From Bolinopsis microptera (taxonomy: Eukaryota > Ctenophora > Tentaculata > Lobata > Bolinopsidae): a stretch of 64,000 bases of DNA. Below, one piece after another: positions 11,158-21,344 of this stretch (position 1 is its first letter; every line of letters starts with the position of its first letter). The notes under the pieces are model-generated. The model saw only the letters and a list, made by a program, of their open reading frames with translations, was not told the DNA's origin and made no database searches. Location: NCBI RefSeq assembly GCF_026151205.1, contig NC_087079.1:12921945-12985944 (forward strand), written 5' to 3'. The translations under genes were made by a program, and so were the position numbers.

Positions 11158-13639
11158 TCAAATGTCTTCGTATGTGTTCTCATTCGTTTCCTTCATTTCA
11201 TCATGATTTTCCATCACATCTTGATCCTGATCACCACTGTTCAGATTGTTCAAATTAACATTTTGACCACTTTCACCATCTTCTACCAGAGTAACAGAGT
11301 TGGCTCTATTGTGTGGAGTATTAGTTGTAAACGATCCCACTGAGACCCCCTTTTCGACAACAGGGTCATCAAGAACATTGCTATGATGGCAAAATTTTAC
11401 ATAGCTCCAGATCAAAAATACTACAGCCAGAAAAGCGGCAATCCCAATCAACCCATTCCTCAGTAATTTTACAGTATTCTCATATTGCTCATCCTTAGCT
11501 TGAAGTTTCTTGATATCTTGAGACTGGTCACTTACCTTGTAACAAAAACCTCTCTCCACTTGGAAGCCCCGGGGGCACCTGTTACAATGAACTCCGTCAC
11601 CAAACAGGTGATCTGGGCACTGATAACAAGCATGGTCTGCCCAATACTGTCCAAAGACACATCTGTAGCAGCTGTCAGATCCTTGTCTTGATGTCTTGAA
11701 AATTGGACACTTTCTGCAATAGGTTGCCCCAAACTGGCTGAAATAATTTGCTGGGCAAATCTCACATTCTGTGGTGTTACCAATAGCCATTTTATATCCT
11801 GAATTACAGAAGCACTTTGAGGAGCCTCTCCAAGATCTAGAATTTTCTGGACACTCCATACACCCGGTACTGTTGGTAACGTTCATAAAGTGATCGTAGG
11901 AGCATTCCTCACAGATACTTTTGTTAAAATTCCAGTAATTTCCAGCAGGGCAAGTACAGAATGCCTGGTAAGGAGACGATGTAGAATTGTTTGGACAAGC
12001 AGTACAATTTGTGTCACCGGAGTAGCTGTAAAAGTTATCAGGACAGATCTTACAGTAACCTCCGTCCATGAACAGACCTCCAGAGCAATTACAGTGGTCA
12101 GATCCAGGAGCACTGTGTGATCCAGGTACACATGTCTCGCAGGTCAGGGAATCACCAGTCACTGTAACTGTCTTCAGCACATTCCTCACAAGCTTCCGCT
12201 GTGATATTGAAGAATTGTCCAGGATTACAAGTACAGAATGACGATCCCACTGTTGAGTTGCTGTCAGCCGGACATGACAAACAATCTGTGCTACCAGACG
12301 CGGGACTGTAGAAGTCTGTGGGACATGGGCTGCACACTCCATAGTCTGACATGTACAGACCAGCATCACAGTCACAAATCTCAGATCCGGGGGAGGATGT
12401 GGAATTAGCCGGGCACTCAGAGCAATGAGAGAATCCACTAGAACTAAAAGTGTTTGCTGGACACACTGAACAATTTTCGTTAGACCAGAACTGCCCCGCC
12501 GTACATCTACACTTCTTTGATTGAATGTAAGAAGTAGATCCGTTAGGGCATGCTGTACAATCAGAAGCTCCTGTGAGACTGTAAGTGTTAACCGAACAGG
12601 CATGACAATTCCCATCAGACCAGTGTTCCCCCGCATTGCAGGCACACATTCCTGATCCAGCGACTGATGTTGTACCAGCTGGACATGACGTACATTCGTT
12701 GGAGCCAGCTATGCTATAGGTGTTTGCCGGGCAAGCTGTGCAGTTGCCATTTGACCAGGACATTCCTGAAGGACAATAACAGATATCTGATCCGGAGGAG
12801 GAGGTTGAGTTTCCAGGACATTGGTTACAGGATGTGGAACCCAGGCTACTGAAAGTGTTTTTAAGACAAAGTGGACAGTTTCCGTTTGACCAGTATTGGC
12901 CTGCTCTACAATTGCAGGTTGTTGAGTCCTCTGGAGAAGTAGCACCTGTTGGACAAGAAACACAAAGATTTCCAGATACGAAAGAGTTGGCTTTACAGCC
13001 CGAGCAAGATATCTTGGCGTAGTAGAATCTCTTGTTGTTGCTGTTCCTGTAATAGCACGAGTAGAGCGTAATGTATTCGCACGAAGTAGAATTTGAACAT
13101 GTCAGGTTGAAAATCTTCTCTTCTGATTTGTACGCCTCAGCGAAACTATAGTCATTCTGCAGACTCCCGGTTGATTCCAGTTTTTTGTAGTTCATACTCT
13201 CGCAGATATACTGAGCGGACGGACTGTCAGGATGATAGTCCATAGAGCTGTATCTGCGGCAAATGGGAGTGTTCTGTCGTCCCTCTATACTAGCCATGAG
13301 GACGCCAGTGTTGGATTGTATTGTACTGGAACTCCAGATGGAGAACTGGACTTCGTTCGGCACAACTGTTGCGAAATTTCCTGAAATTAAAAATAATAGT
13401 TGTTCAAAAACATCATCTTGATCAAACGTGATACTTACTTAAAGGCTTTTATCACCAGCGCATTTTACTATTATTATCATAAAAATTAACAATTTTTGAA
13501 AAAGAACAATTCTTGAAAAAGAACCATTTTTGAAAAAGAACATTTTGAATTTGATCTTTCACTTACCAGAAAATCTGATGAATAAGGTAAGGACGCAAAT
13601 TATCCTAGGGTTGATCACTGAGCGTTGATGATACCACAT
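11158..13639 (-). pseudogene. Cysteine-rich ephrin-receptor-like membrane protein, paralog 1 (frameshifted)
   Basis: Exon 1 (13639-13567, 73 nt) encodes a signal peptide (MWYHQRSVINPRIICVLTLF...) and ends in a consensus donor GTAAGT. Exon 2 begins at 13380 after TTTCAG in matching phase 1. It encodes an N-terminal domain (FSIWSSST...CESMNYKK), then many about 48-residue GCC2/GCC3-type repeats of the form CxxCPxxTxSxxGSxxCxCxxGxxWSNGNC. A transmembrane helix and a charged tail ending NTYEDI follow. At about 12157 one extra base relative to both paralogs shifts the frame. The upstream frame then stops at 12152-12154, and the repeats resume in the next frame at the sequence encoding GDSLTCETCVPGSH. 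As read, the product would be secreted and truncated within the ectodomain, without membrane anchor. Ligand and function unknown. Such arrays occur in adhesion and receptor ectodomains. Confidence 0.8.
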
Positions 13640-14693
13640 GGCTGGGTGAATATTAGTTATGAAAGTAACATGAACAGTTATGGTGAACGAATAAATTGAA
13701 ACTGCAAATCGACGAAACGTACTGGACAAGAGTTTAATGACAGGAGCCGTCTTTCTTATTTTGTCTGACAGATTGAAGAACAGACCACAGCTAGACTTTA
13801 TGACTACACGAAACAAACAATTTTTGTGGATATGAAGCTTGATACATAAGAAATCCTGATAGCTGCAGACCGCAAATACCCTATTGTAATAAATATTATG
13901 TGATATTATTGTAGTTAAGAACATGCAAGATGCCATAAAAGTAAGGAAACTGACATTTAGTGGATGTCAAATTAAGAGAAGATTTTATCCAGATCCACTT
14001 GTTTGTTGCTGTCTTGGACTAACATTATGTGTGACAGCTTTATTTATAACTTATTTTTACAGTGATGATTTTATTTTTAATGAAAATGCCTGATGATTTT
14101 TGGAAACTTTGATCATTATTTACATTGTTTGTCATGACTAAATGGTTCAAATATGTGAGATTTAAGAGATTTATCAAATGACCTGTCAACCTTTGCCAAA
14201 GAAACTGCACGTTTCGAGGAAAATCATGACAGGTATGGTATCGATTACTACCCTATTTTGAACGAATTTAGTATTACATAACCGGAAAAAGAAACATTTT
14301 TGTTTGTAGTTTTCGGTTGGTTCATTATTTAATACCAAATGAGAGTTAAAAATGAAAGTGGCATTTCTAAATGAATAATTGATTATTAGAATACAACGAA
14401 GAACATTAAATACTAATAATTCAAGAGCAAATACGAGAAATCAAAATCATCATAAATTAAAAAAATCTTCATAAATTTCGTTCACTCAGATAATGTTCAT
14501 GAACGTTTTGTTTACACTTTCAAGTTTCAATTAAACAAATTTATTTTTTATTTTTCAATTAATCTAACCCGGCTTTTTGAAGAAAAATAACTTCGAAAAC
14601 TAAACTTTCTATTAATTTCTATTAATTTTTCTGCTCATTGAGCTTTGTCGTCCTTTCATCTCAAATAATTCTCAATATTTCCTCCTTTCAATT
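13640..14693. other. Intergenic between receptor paralogs 1 and 2
   Basis: Contains the 5' flank of paralog 1 and the 3' flank of paralog 2. The block at 14340-14690 (TTATTAGAATACAACGAAGA, then ACCCGGCTTTTTGAA) recurs at about 17745-17790 and 18220-18430. This shows that the duplication unit of paralogs 2 and 3 includes downstream sequence. No separate gene seen. Confidence 0.5.
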
Positions 14694-17310
14694 CTATAAA
14701 ATATGGTTTATATCTTCGTAAGTATTCTCTTCCTCACCGTTATCTCCACCATCAATTCCACGCCCAATACACATTTCTCTCACGGCATTATCGCCGTCAT
14801 CCAAACCTTCTCCCATCTGCGTTTCTGTAAGTTTTACTGGGAATGATGGTTCACTATTGGCAAAATTGTTTTCCTCCTCCTGCTCCTCTGTCTCTGTAAC
14901 GTCTGTCATCCTCACTTTAACGGTGCTTTGTCCTTTTCCGAAGAGTTTTAAGGGGTTAGAGCCTCTGTAAAGTGTAACATAGCACAAAATCAGTAAAATA
15001 GTGAAGATTACCACAAACGCTGGTGCCGCTAATACTCTGTCCGTTTTTTCAACTTTTTCTAGCCGTGCTACCTCTTCCGACTCATCACTTATTTTGTAAC
15101 AGAAACCTTTCTCCACTTGGAAACCCCTGGGACACTCATTACAATGGACTCCGTCACCAAAAAGGTGATCAGGACATTGTAAGCAAGAATGATTAACCCA
15201 AAACTGTCCTAAAGTGCATCTATAACAATATCCAGAGCCTTGTTTGGAAGCTTTTAAATGTGGACATTGAGTGCAGTTCAGGGATCCAAACCTGCTATAA
15301 TAGTTTTCTGGACAAATCTGGCATTTTGTTGTGTTGGTTGAATCATAAACCATTTCGTACCCAGCTTCACAATCACAGATTCTGGCGCTCATATTTGACG
15401 ATGAGTGAACTGGGCACCTGGTACATTTTGTGCTATTGGTGGTATCCGTGTAGCTGTTTTCAGAGCAGGATGTGCAGTTGTTCAATGTGAAGTTCCAGAA
15501 GAAACCTCTTGGGCAGGAACAAAATGCCTGATGCACAACTGAAGTTGAGTTTCCAGGACAGGCAGTACAATTTGTGTCACCAGAGTAGCTGTAAAAGTTA
15601 TCAGGACAGATCTTACAGTAACCTTCGTCCATATACAGACCTCCAGAGCAATTACAGTGATCAGATCCAGGGGCACTGTGTGAACCAGGTACACATGTCT
15701 CGCAGGTTAAGGAAGCCCAAGAACTATAAGTCTCTGCTTCACAATTGTTACAAGTCCCATCTTCCAGGTTGAAATGCTGACCGGCAGGACACTTGCAGAA
15801 TGATGAGCCTGCAATAGAGCTGCTGTTAGATGGACACTTCGAGCAAACTGTGCTCCCTGCTGTACTGTAATAGTCTATTGGACAGATTCTGCAGACACCC
15901 AGGTCCATGAATAGACCAATTGCACAGTTACAGACTTCTGATCCAGAGTGGGACGTTGAGTTTACTTGACAGGGAGTACAGGATGTTGATCCTGCGGAGC
16001 TGAAAGTGTTTTGTGGACAATTTGTACAATTCCCATTCGACCAGTATTTACCTGCCTGGCAATCACATCTAGATGACCCAGGGTAAGATACTGAGCCGTC
16101 TGGGCAGGAATCACATCTTATAGACCCCTCTAAGCTGTAAGTGTCTGCTGGACAAACGTTACAATTCCCTTTGCTCCAGTGATGGCCCTCCATACAATCA
16201 CACATACCTGAGCCTGCTTGTGAGTTTGAGCCACTTGGACAAGCAGTGCAGCTGGTAGATACTGCTGTGCTGTAGGTGTCAGTTGGACAAGTTATGCATC
16301 TTCCTCTCGACCAGTTTTTACCTGCTTTGCAAGCGCACATGGCTGATCCTGAATGGGACGTTGCCCCAACAGGACATGGTGTACACTGTTTAGAACCTTC
16401 AGCGCTGTAGGTGTTGGCAGGACAGACTGGACAATGTCTGTTAGACCAGTACCTTCCTGCTTTACATCTACACTCCTCTGATCCGGTACTAGATGTTGAG
16501 TCTGTAGGACATTGAGTGCAGGATGTGTAGCCTTGTTCGCTGTAGGTGTTGACTGGACAGGCAGGACAGTTATCGTTAGACGACCAGTATCTTCCTGCTT
16601 GGCACTCGCATTTGTTGGAGCCACTAGTGGATGTTGAGTGGGCTGGACAAAGTGGGCAGTTTCCGTTGGACCAGTATTGACCTGCTCTACAATTGCAGGT
16701 TGTTGAGTCCTCTGGAGAAGTAGCACCTGTTGGACAATAAACGCAGAGACTTCCAGATACGAAGGAGTTGGCTTTACAGCCAGAGCAAGATATCCTTGTG
16801 TAGTAGTAATATCTGTAACAACTGGACGAGGTCGAGTAGGTGCAGGATTGTGGGCTAGCGCATTGGAGATTATATGGTTTGGTGGTAGAAACGTAGCTAT
16901 CTGCAAAACTGTAACTGTACCCAACATATCCAATTGAAGCAAGGTTTTTGTAGTTCATACTCTCACAGATGTACTGGAGGGGTAGTAAGAATTGCTTGAG
17001 GACTTTCTGTAACAAACGGGAGTCTTCTGTGCACCTGATCTACTCGACATGAGAACTCCAGTTTTAGACTGTGCAGTGCTAGAACTCCAAATAGAGAATC
17101 TGACATCTTCTGGCACCCTCTCAGCTCCACCTCCTGAAATAAAGCATCTTAATTTTTACTTCTTTATTAATTCGTATCGACAATAACCATTGCTTCAATG
17201 GAAAATAATTCCAGAAAAGTGTGTTGTGCCTAAATCGAAAAATGTGGTTTTTAAATAAGCTAACCTAGAATAACTGTCATAACTGTCACACAACAGATTC
17301 TCCAAAACAT
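14694..17310 (-). pseudogene. Cysteine-rich ephrin-receptor-like membrane protein, paralog 2 (5' frameshift)
   Basis: Exon 1 (17310-17265, 46 nt) encodes a signal-peptide start (MFWRICCVTVMTVIL) with a GT donor. Exon 2 starts at 17133 after TTTCAG in matching phase. The frame from exon 1 runs through FSIWSSSTAQSKTGVLM but meets a stop soon after position 16982, because about 13 nt present in paralog 3 (and the matching region of paralog 1) are missing there. Downstream, an uninterrupted frame of about 770 codons encodes roughly 13 GCC2/GCC3-type cysteine repeats, many NST/NCT glycosylation sites, a transmembrane helix and an acidic tail ending NTYEDINHIL. The long frame therefore lacks a signal peptide in this assembly. 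This is the longest ectodomain of the three. Receptor-like adhesion protein by architecture; ligand unknown. Confidence 0.78.
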
Positions 17311-18423
17311 GTTACAGCTAAAGAAATTGGAGCGAATGAAAAAATTGTTCTCAAAAATTGGTTTTTCTTCTTTCAACCCGTGTCTTAGTCGTGGAGCACC
17401 TATCTTGTCATGAGATTTGCAACACGGGGTTTATTTCACTGTCCACGCTATTATCTAATTTGCTTTTTGTACTAAATTTCTAATCAAGTTGGTCATGAGT
17501 CTGTTCCCATGCCTTGTCAAGACTGCAAAGATAACAAAAAAGACTGCCATTTATCATCATTGAATTATTGAAATGATGTTATAATCTTTGTCGTGAATTA
17601 TTATATAACATGTTACTTGTTTTATTTGATGTAAGTAAAATCGAAATGATAAAATGCGTTAATATGGTGATAAGAATAAAGCAGAAAATGATGTTATTAA
17701 TCTAAAATTTATACGGTATTGGTTTTCTAAATTTATAATTTATTATTAGAATACAACAAAGAACATTAAAAACTAATAATTCAAAACTGAGTGGAGTTGG
17801 GTTAAAAACATATAAGAGATACGATGATTTAACTTGTAGAAGCTTTCAATAAACATGTGTTAATCGTCGTCAGCTGAATGTGATGTGGTGGACAATGCTT
17901 ATATGTGATTGAGTGGTGTCAGGGATGGAGGGTGGGGGAGGTGTGGGTGGGAAAGTGAAAATTACAGTACAATGTCAATAAAAATTTAGTCTTCTGTTGA
18001 GGTTGAGAAGGAAATGCCAGATGGTCTGGACTTTAAGGATTTGGCAATTTTAGGAAGAATGGGGTCCCAGAGGGAACTACATTTGGGTGCGCGGTCTGTT
18101 CTGTTCATAGCTGGTTGTCGTATTTGTATAGCTGCGTGTTCTGTGAGGTCAAGTTGGGAGCGTGAGGTGAGGTCAACAACAATTATTAGAAATTAAATTA
18201 ATCCTAAATCAACTAAATCTTGATAACCTTTGTTCACTTACATAATGTACATGAACTTTTTGTCTACACTGTCAATTAAACAAATTTATTTTTAATGTAC
18301 CTTACCCGGCTTTTTGAACAAAAATAACTTCGAAAATTAAACTATATATTAATTTTGCTGCTCTTTGCGCTTTTTTATCCTTCCATCTCAAATAAGACTC
18401 AATATTCCCTCCTTTTAATTCTA
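17311..18423. other. Intergenic between receptor paralogs 2 and 3
   Basis: Includes a unique G-rich insert (about 17880-18190, with GGGATGGAGGGTGGGGGAGG) between blocks that are duplicated near 14400-14690. No coding frame is convincing. Confidence 0.4.
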
Positions 18424-20828
18424 TTAAATATGGTTTATATCTTCGTAAGTATTCTCTTCCTCATCGTTATCTCCACCATCAATTCCACACCCAATACATA
18501 TTTCTCTCACGGCATTTTCGCCGTCATCTAAACCTTCTCGTTCCGTTTCAGTAAGTTTTAGTGGGAATGGTGGTTCACTATTGGCAAAATTGTTTTCCTC
18601 CTCCCGCTCCTCTGTCTCTGTAACGTCTGTCATCCTCACTTTAGCGGTGCTTTGTCCTTTTCCAAGGTTAGAGCCTCTGTAAAAAGCAATGTAGCACAAA
18701 ATCAGTAAAATAGTGGAGATTACCACAAAGACTACTACAACTAATACTCTGTCCGTTTTTTCAACTTTTTCTAGCCTTGCTACGTCTACTCTCAGCCATT
18801 TGATGATTTTGCCATATTCTTTCTCTTTGTTTTGAAGAGACTGAACCTCTTCCGACTCATCACTTATTTTGTAACAGAAACCTTTCTCCACTTGGAAACC
18901 CCTGGGACACTCATTACAGTGAACTCCGTCACCAAATAGGTGATCAGGACATTGTAAGCAAGAATGATTTACCCAATACTGTCCAAAAGTGCATCTGTAA
19001 CAATATCCAGAATCTGGTTTGGAAGCTTTGAAATGTGGACATTTAGTGCAGTTCAGGGATCCAAAACTGCTGTAATGGTTTTCTGAACAAATCTGGCATT
19101 TTGTTGTGTTGGTTTAATCATAAACCATTTCGTAGCCAGCTTCACAATCGCAGAGTTTGGCGCTCATCTCTGACGATGAGTGAACTGGGCAACTGGTACA
19201 TTTTGTGCTGTTGGTGATATCCGTGTAGCTGTTTTCAGAGCAGGATGTGCAGTTGTTTAATGTGAAGTTCCAGAAGAAACCTGGCTGACAGGAACAAAAT
19301 GCCTGATAGGTAGAAGACGTGGAATTGTTTGGACAAGCAGTACAATTTGTGGCACCTGAGTAGCTGTAAAAGTTTTCAGAACAGGTCTTACAGTAACTTT
19401 CGTCCATGTACAGACCTCCAGAGCAATTACAATGATCAGATCCAGGAGCACTGTGTGAACCAGGTACACATGTCTCGCAGGTCAGGGAATCACCGTCACT
19501 GGAAGTCTCTGCTTCACAATTGTTACAAGTCCCATCTTCCAAGCTGAAATGCTGGCCGGCAGGACATTTGCAGAATGATGAGCCTGCAGTAGAGCTGCTG
19601 TTAGATGGACACTTCGAGCAAACTGTGCTCCCTGTTGTACTGTAATAGTTTATTGGACAGATGATGCAGACACCCGAGTCCATAAATAAACCAGCTGCAC
19701 AGTCACAAACTTCTGATCCAGAGTGGGACGTTGAGTTTACTTGACAGGGAGTACAGGATGTTGATCCTGCGGAGCTGAAAGTGTTTTGTGGACAATTTGT
19801 ACAATTCCCATTCGCCCAATATTTTCCTGCCTGGCAGTCACACATAGCTGATCCTGAATGGGACGTTGCCCCAACAGGACATGGTGTACACTGTATAGAA
19901 CCTTCAGCGCTGTAGGTGTTGGCAGGACAGACTGGACAATGTCTGTTAGACCAGTATCTTCCTGCTTTACATCTACACTCCTCTGATCCGGTGCTAGACG
20001 TTGAGTCTGTAGGACATTGAGTGCAGGATGTGTAGCCTTGTTCGCTGTAGGTGTTCACTGGACAGACTGGACAGTTACCATTAGACCATAACCAGTATCT
20101 TCCTGATTGACACTCACAACTGTTGGAGCCATTAATGGATGTTGAGTGGGCTGGACAAATTGGGCAGTTTCCGTTTAACCAGTATTGACCTGCTCTACAA
20201 TTGCAAGTTGTTGAGTCCTCTGGAGAAGTAGCACCTGTTGGACAAGAAACGCAGAGACTTCCAGATACGAAGGAGTTGGCTTTACAGCCAGAGCAAGATA
20301 TCCTGGCGTAGTTATAACTGCCGTAACAACTGGACGTGGTCGAGTAGGTGCAGGATTGTGGGCTAGTGCATTGGAGATTATATTGTTTGGTGGTAGAACT
20401 GTAGCTCTCTGTAAAACTGTAGCTGTTCCAAACATTTCCAATTGAAGCAAGGTTTTTGTAGTTCATACTCTCACAGATATACTGGGCAGATGTGCTAGTT
20501 GGGTAGTAAGAGCTGAAGGAGTACCGTATGTAACAAACGGGAGTCTTCTGTGCACCTGATCTACTCGCCATGAGAACTCCAGTTTTAGATTGTGTAGTGC
20601 TAGAACTCCAAATAGAGAATCTGATATCTTCTGGTACCCTATCAGCTCCACCTCCTGAAATGAAACTCCTTAATTCTTATCCCTATTTCTTATTCTTTAT
20701 GAAGAATTCGAAACACTTTTGCTTTAAATAACGGAACTGATTGCTATACAGAAATGGAAATAATTGGTTTTGATAACCTCACCTAGAAATACTGTCATTT
20801 CTGCCAAAATACAAATTATCCAAAGCAT
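18424..20828 (-). pseudogene. Cysteine-rich ephrin-receptor-like membrane protein, paralog 3 (nonsense codon)
   Basis: Exon 1 (20828-20783, 46 nt) encodes MLWIICILAEMTVFL, a hydrophobic signal sequence, ending CTAG|GTGAGG. Exon 2 (20654-18424) starts after TTTCAG; the joined codon is GGA and the frame continues through the FSIWSSSTTQ N-terminal domain. GCC2/GCC3-type repeats, fewer than in paralog 2, follow. At 19116-19114 a TAA replaces the TCA serine codon that paralog 2 has after GYEMVYD. Beyond it the same frame is open and encodes the last repeats, a short predicted coiled coil (near SLQNKEKEYGK), a transmembrane helix and an acidic tail ending NTYEDINHI. Without readthrough the protein would lose its membrane anchor. 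A soluble form is conceivable, but a recent pseudogene is simpler. Confidence 0.8.
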
Positions 20829-21344
20829 GTTAAATTGTCAAAGCTAGAGATTTCAGTACGAAAAAAATACTCTACTCACAAATGTATGTTCTCGAGACCC
20901 ACGATCGACTAAGTCCTAGAGCACCTATTTTTTCACGAGATTATCGCGAGTTTTCTTTGACTGTCCACGCTATTGTCCTATTCGCTTTTTGTTCTAAATT
21001 TCTGAACACGTCGGTGATCTGGACTCATGAGCTTGTTCCCATGTCTTGTTAAGACTGAAAAGATAGAGTAAAAACACTGCCATTATCATCGTGCTAAAAC
21101 TTTAACTATAATTTTGTCTCTGTCCTAAATTCTTGCAGAACAGTGTTTAGTCAATGTAATCAATCGCGGGATTTTGTATACTTCATACAGGGTGATACAA
21201 AAATTGAGGCCTAATGCAGTAATGCAGGTCCGCTATCAAATTTAAAGTACCTATAACTATATAATAAACTATTTATAATAATATAACAAATAACGATAAC
21301 AATAAACTTAATACACAACAACCCGCTAACCTCAACATTTTTAG

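Noticed and set aside
12145-12165. Programmed frameshift in receptor paralog 1
   Set aside because: No slippery heptamer or downstream structure is evident, and both paralogs lack the extra base. A simple indel is more likely.
13559-13936. 125-codon frame upstream of receptor paralog 1 as an independent gene
   Set aside because: Only its last 24 codons are meaningful: they form the signal-peptide exon that splices to the receptor. The rest is upstream flank that happens to be open.
19114-19116. Stop-codon readthrough or reassigned TAA in receptor paralog 3
   Set aside because: Other genes in the window (CAPZB, ARF, UBC9, UPF2) end with TAA at the expected place, so TAA is not reassigned. 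Paralog 2 has TCA at this position.
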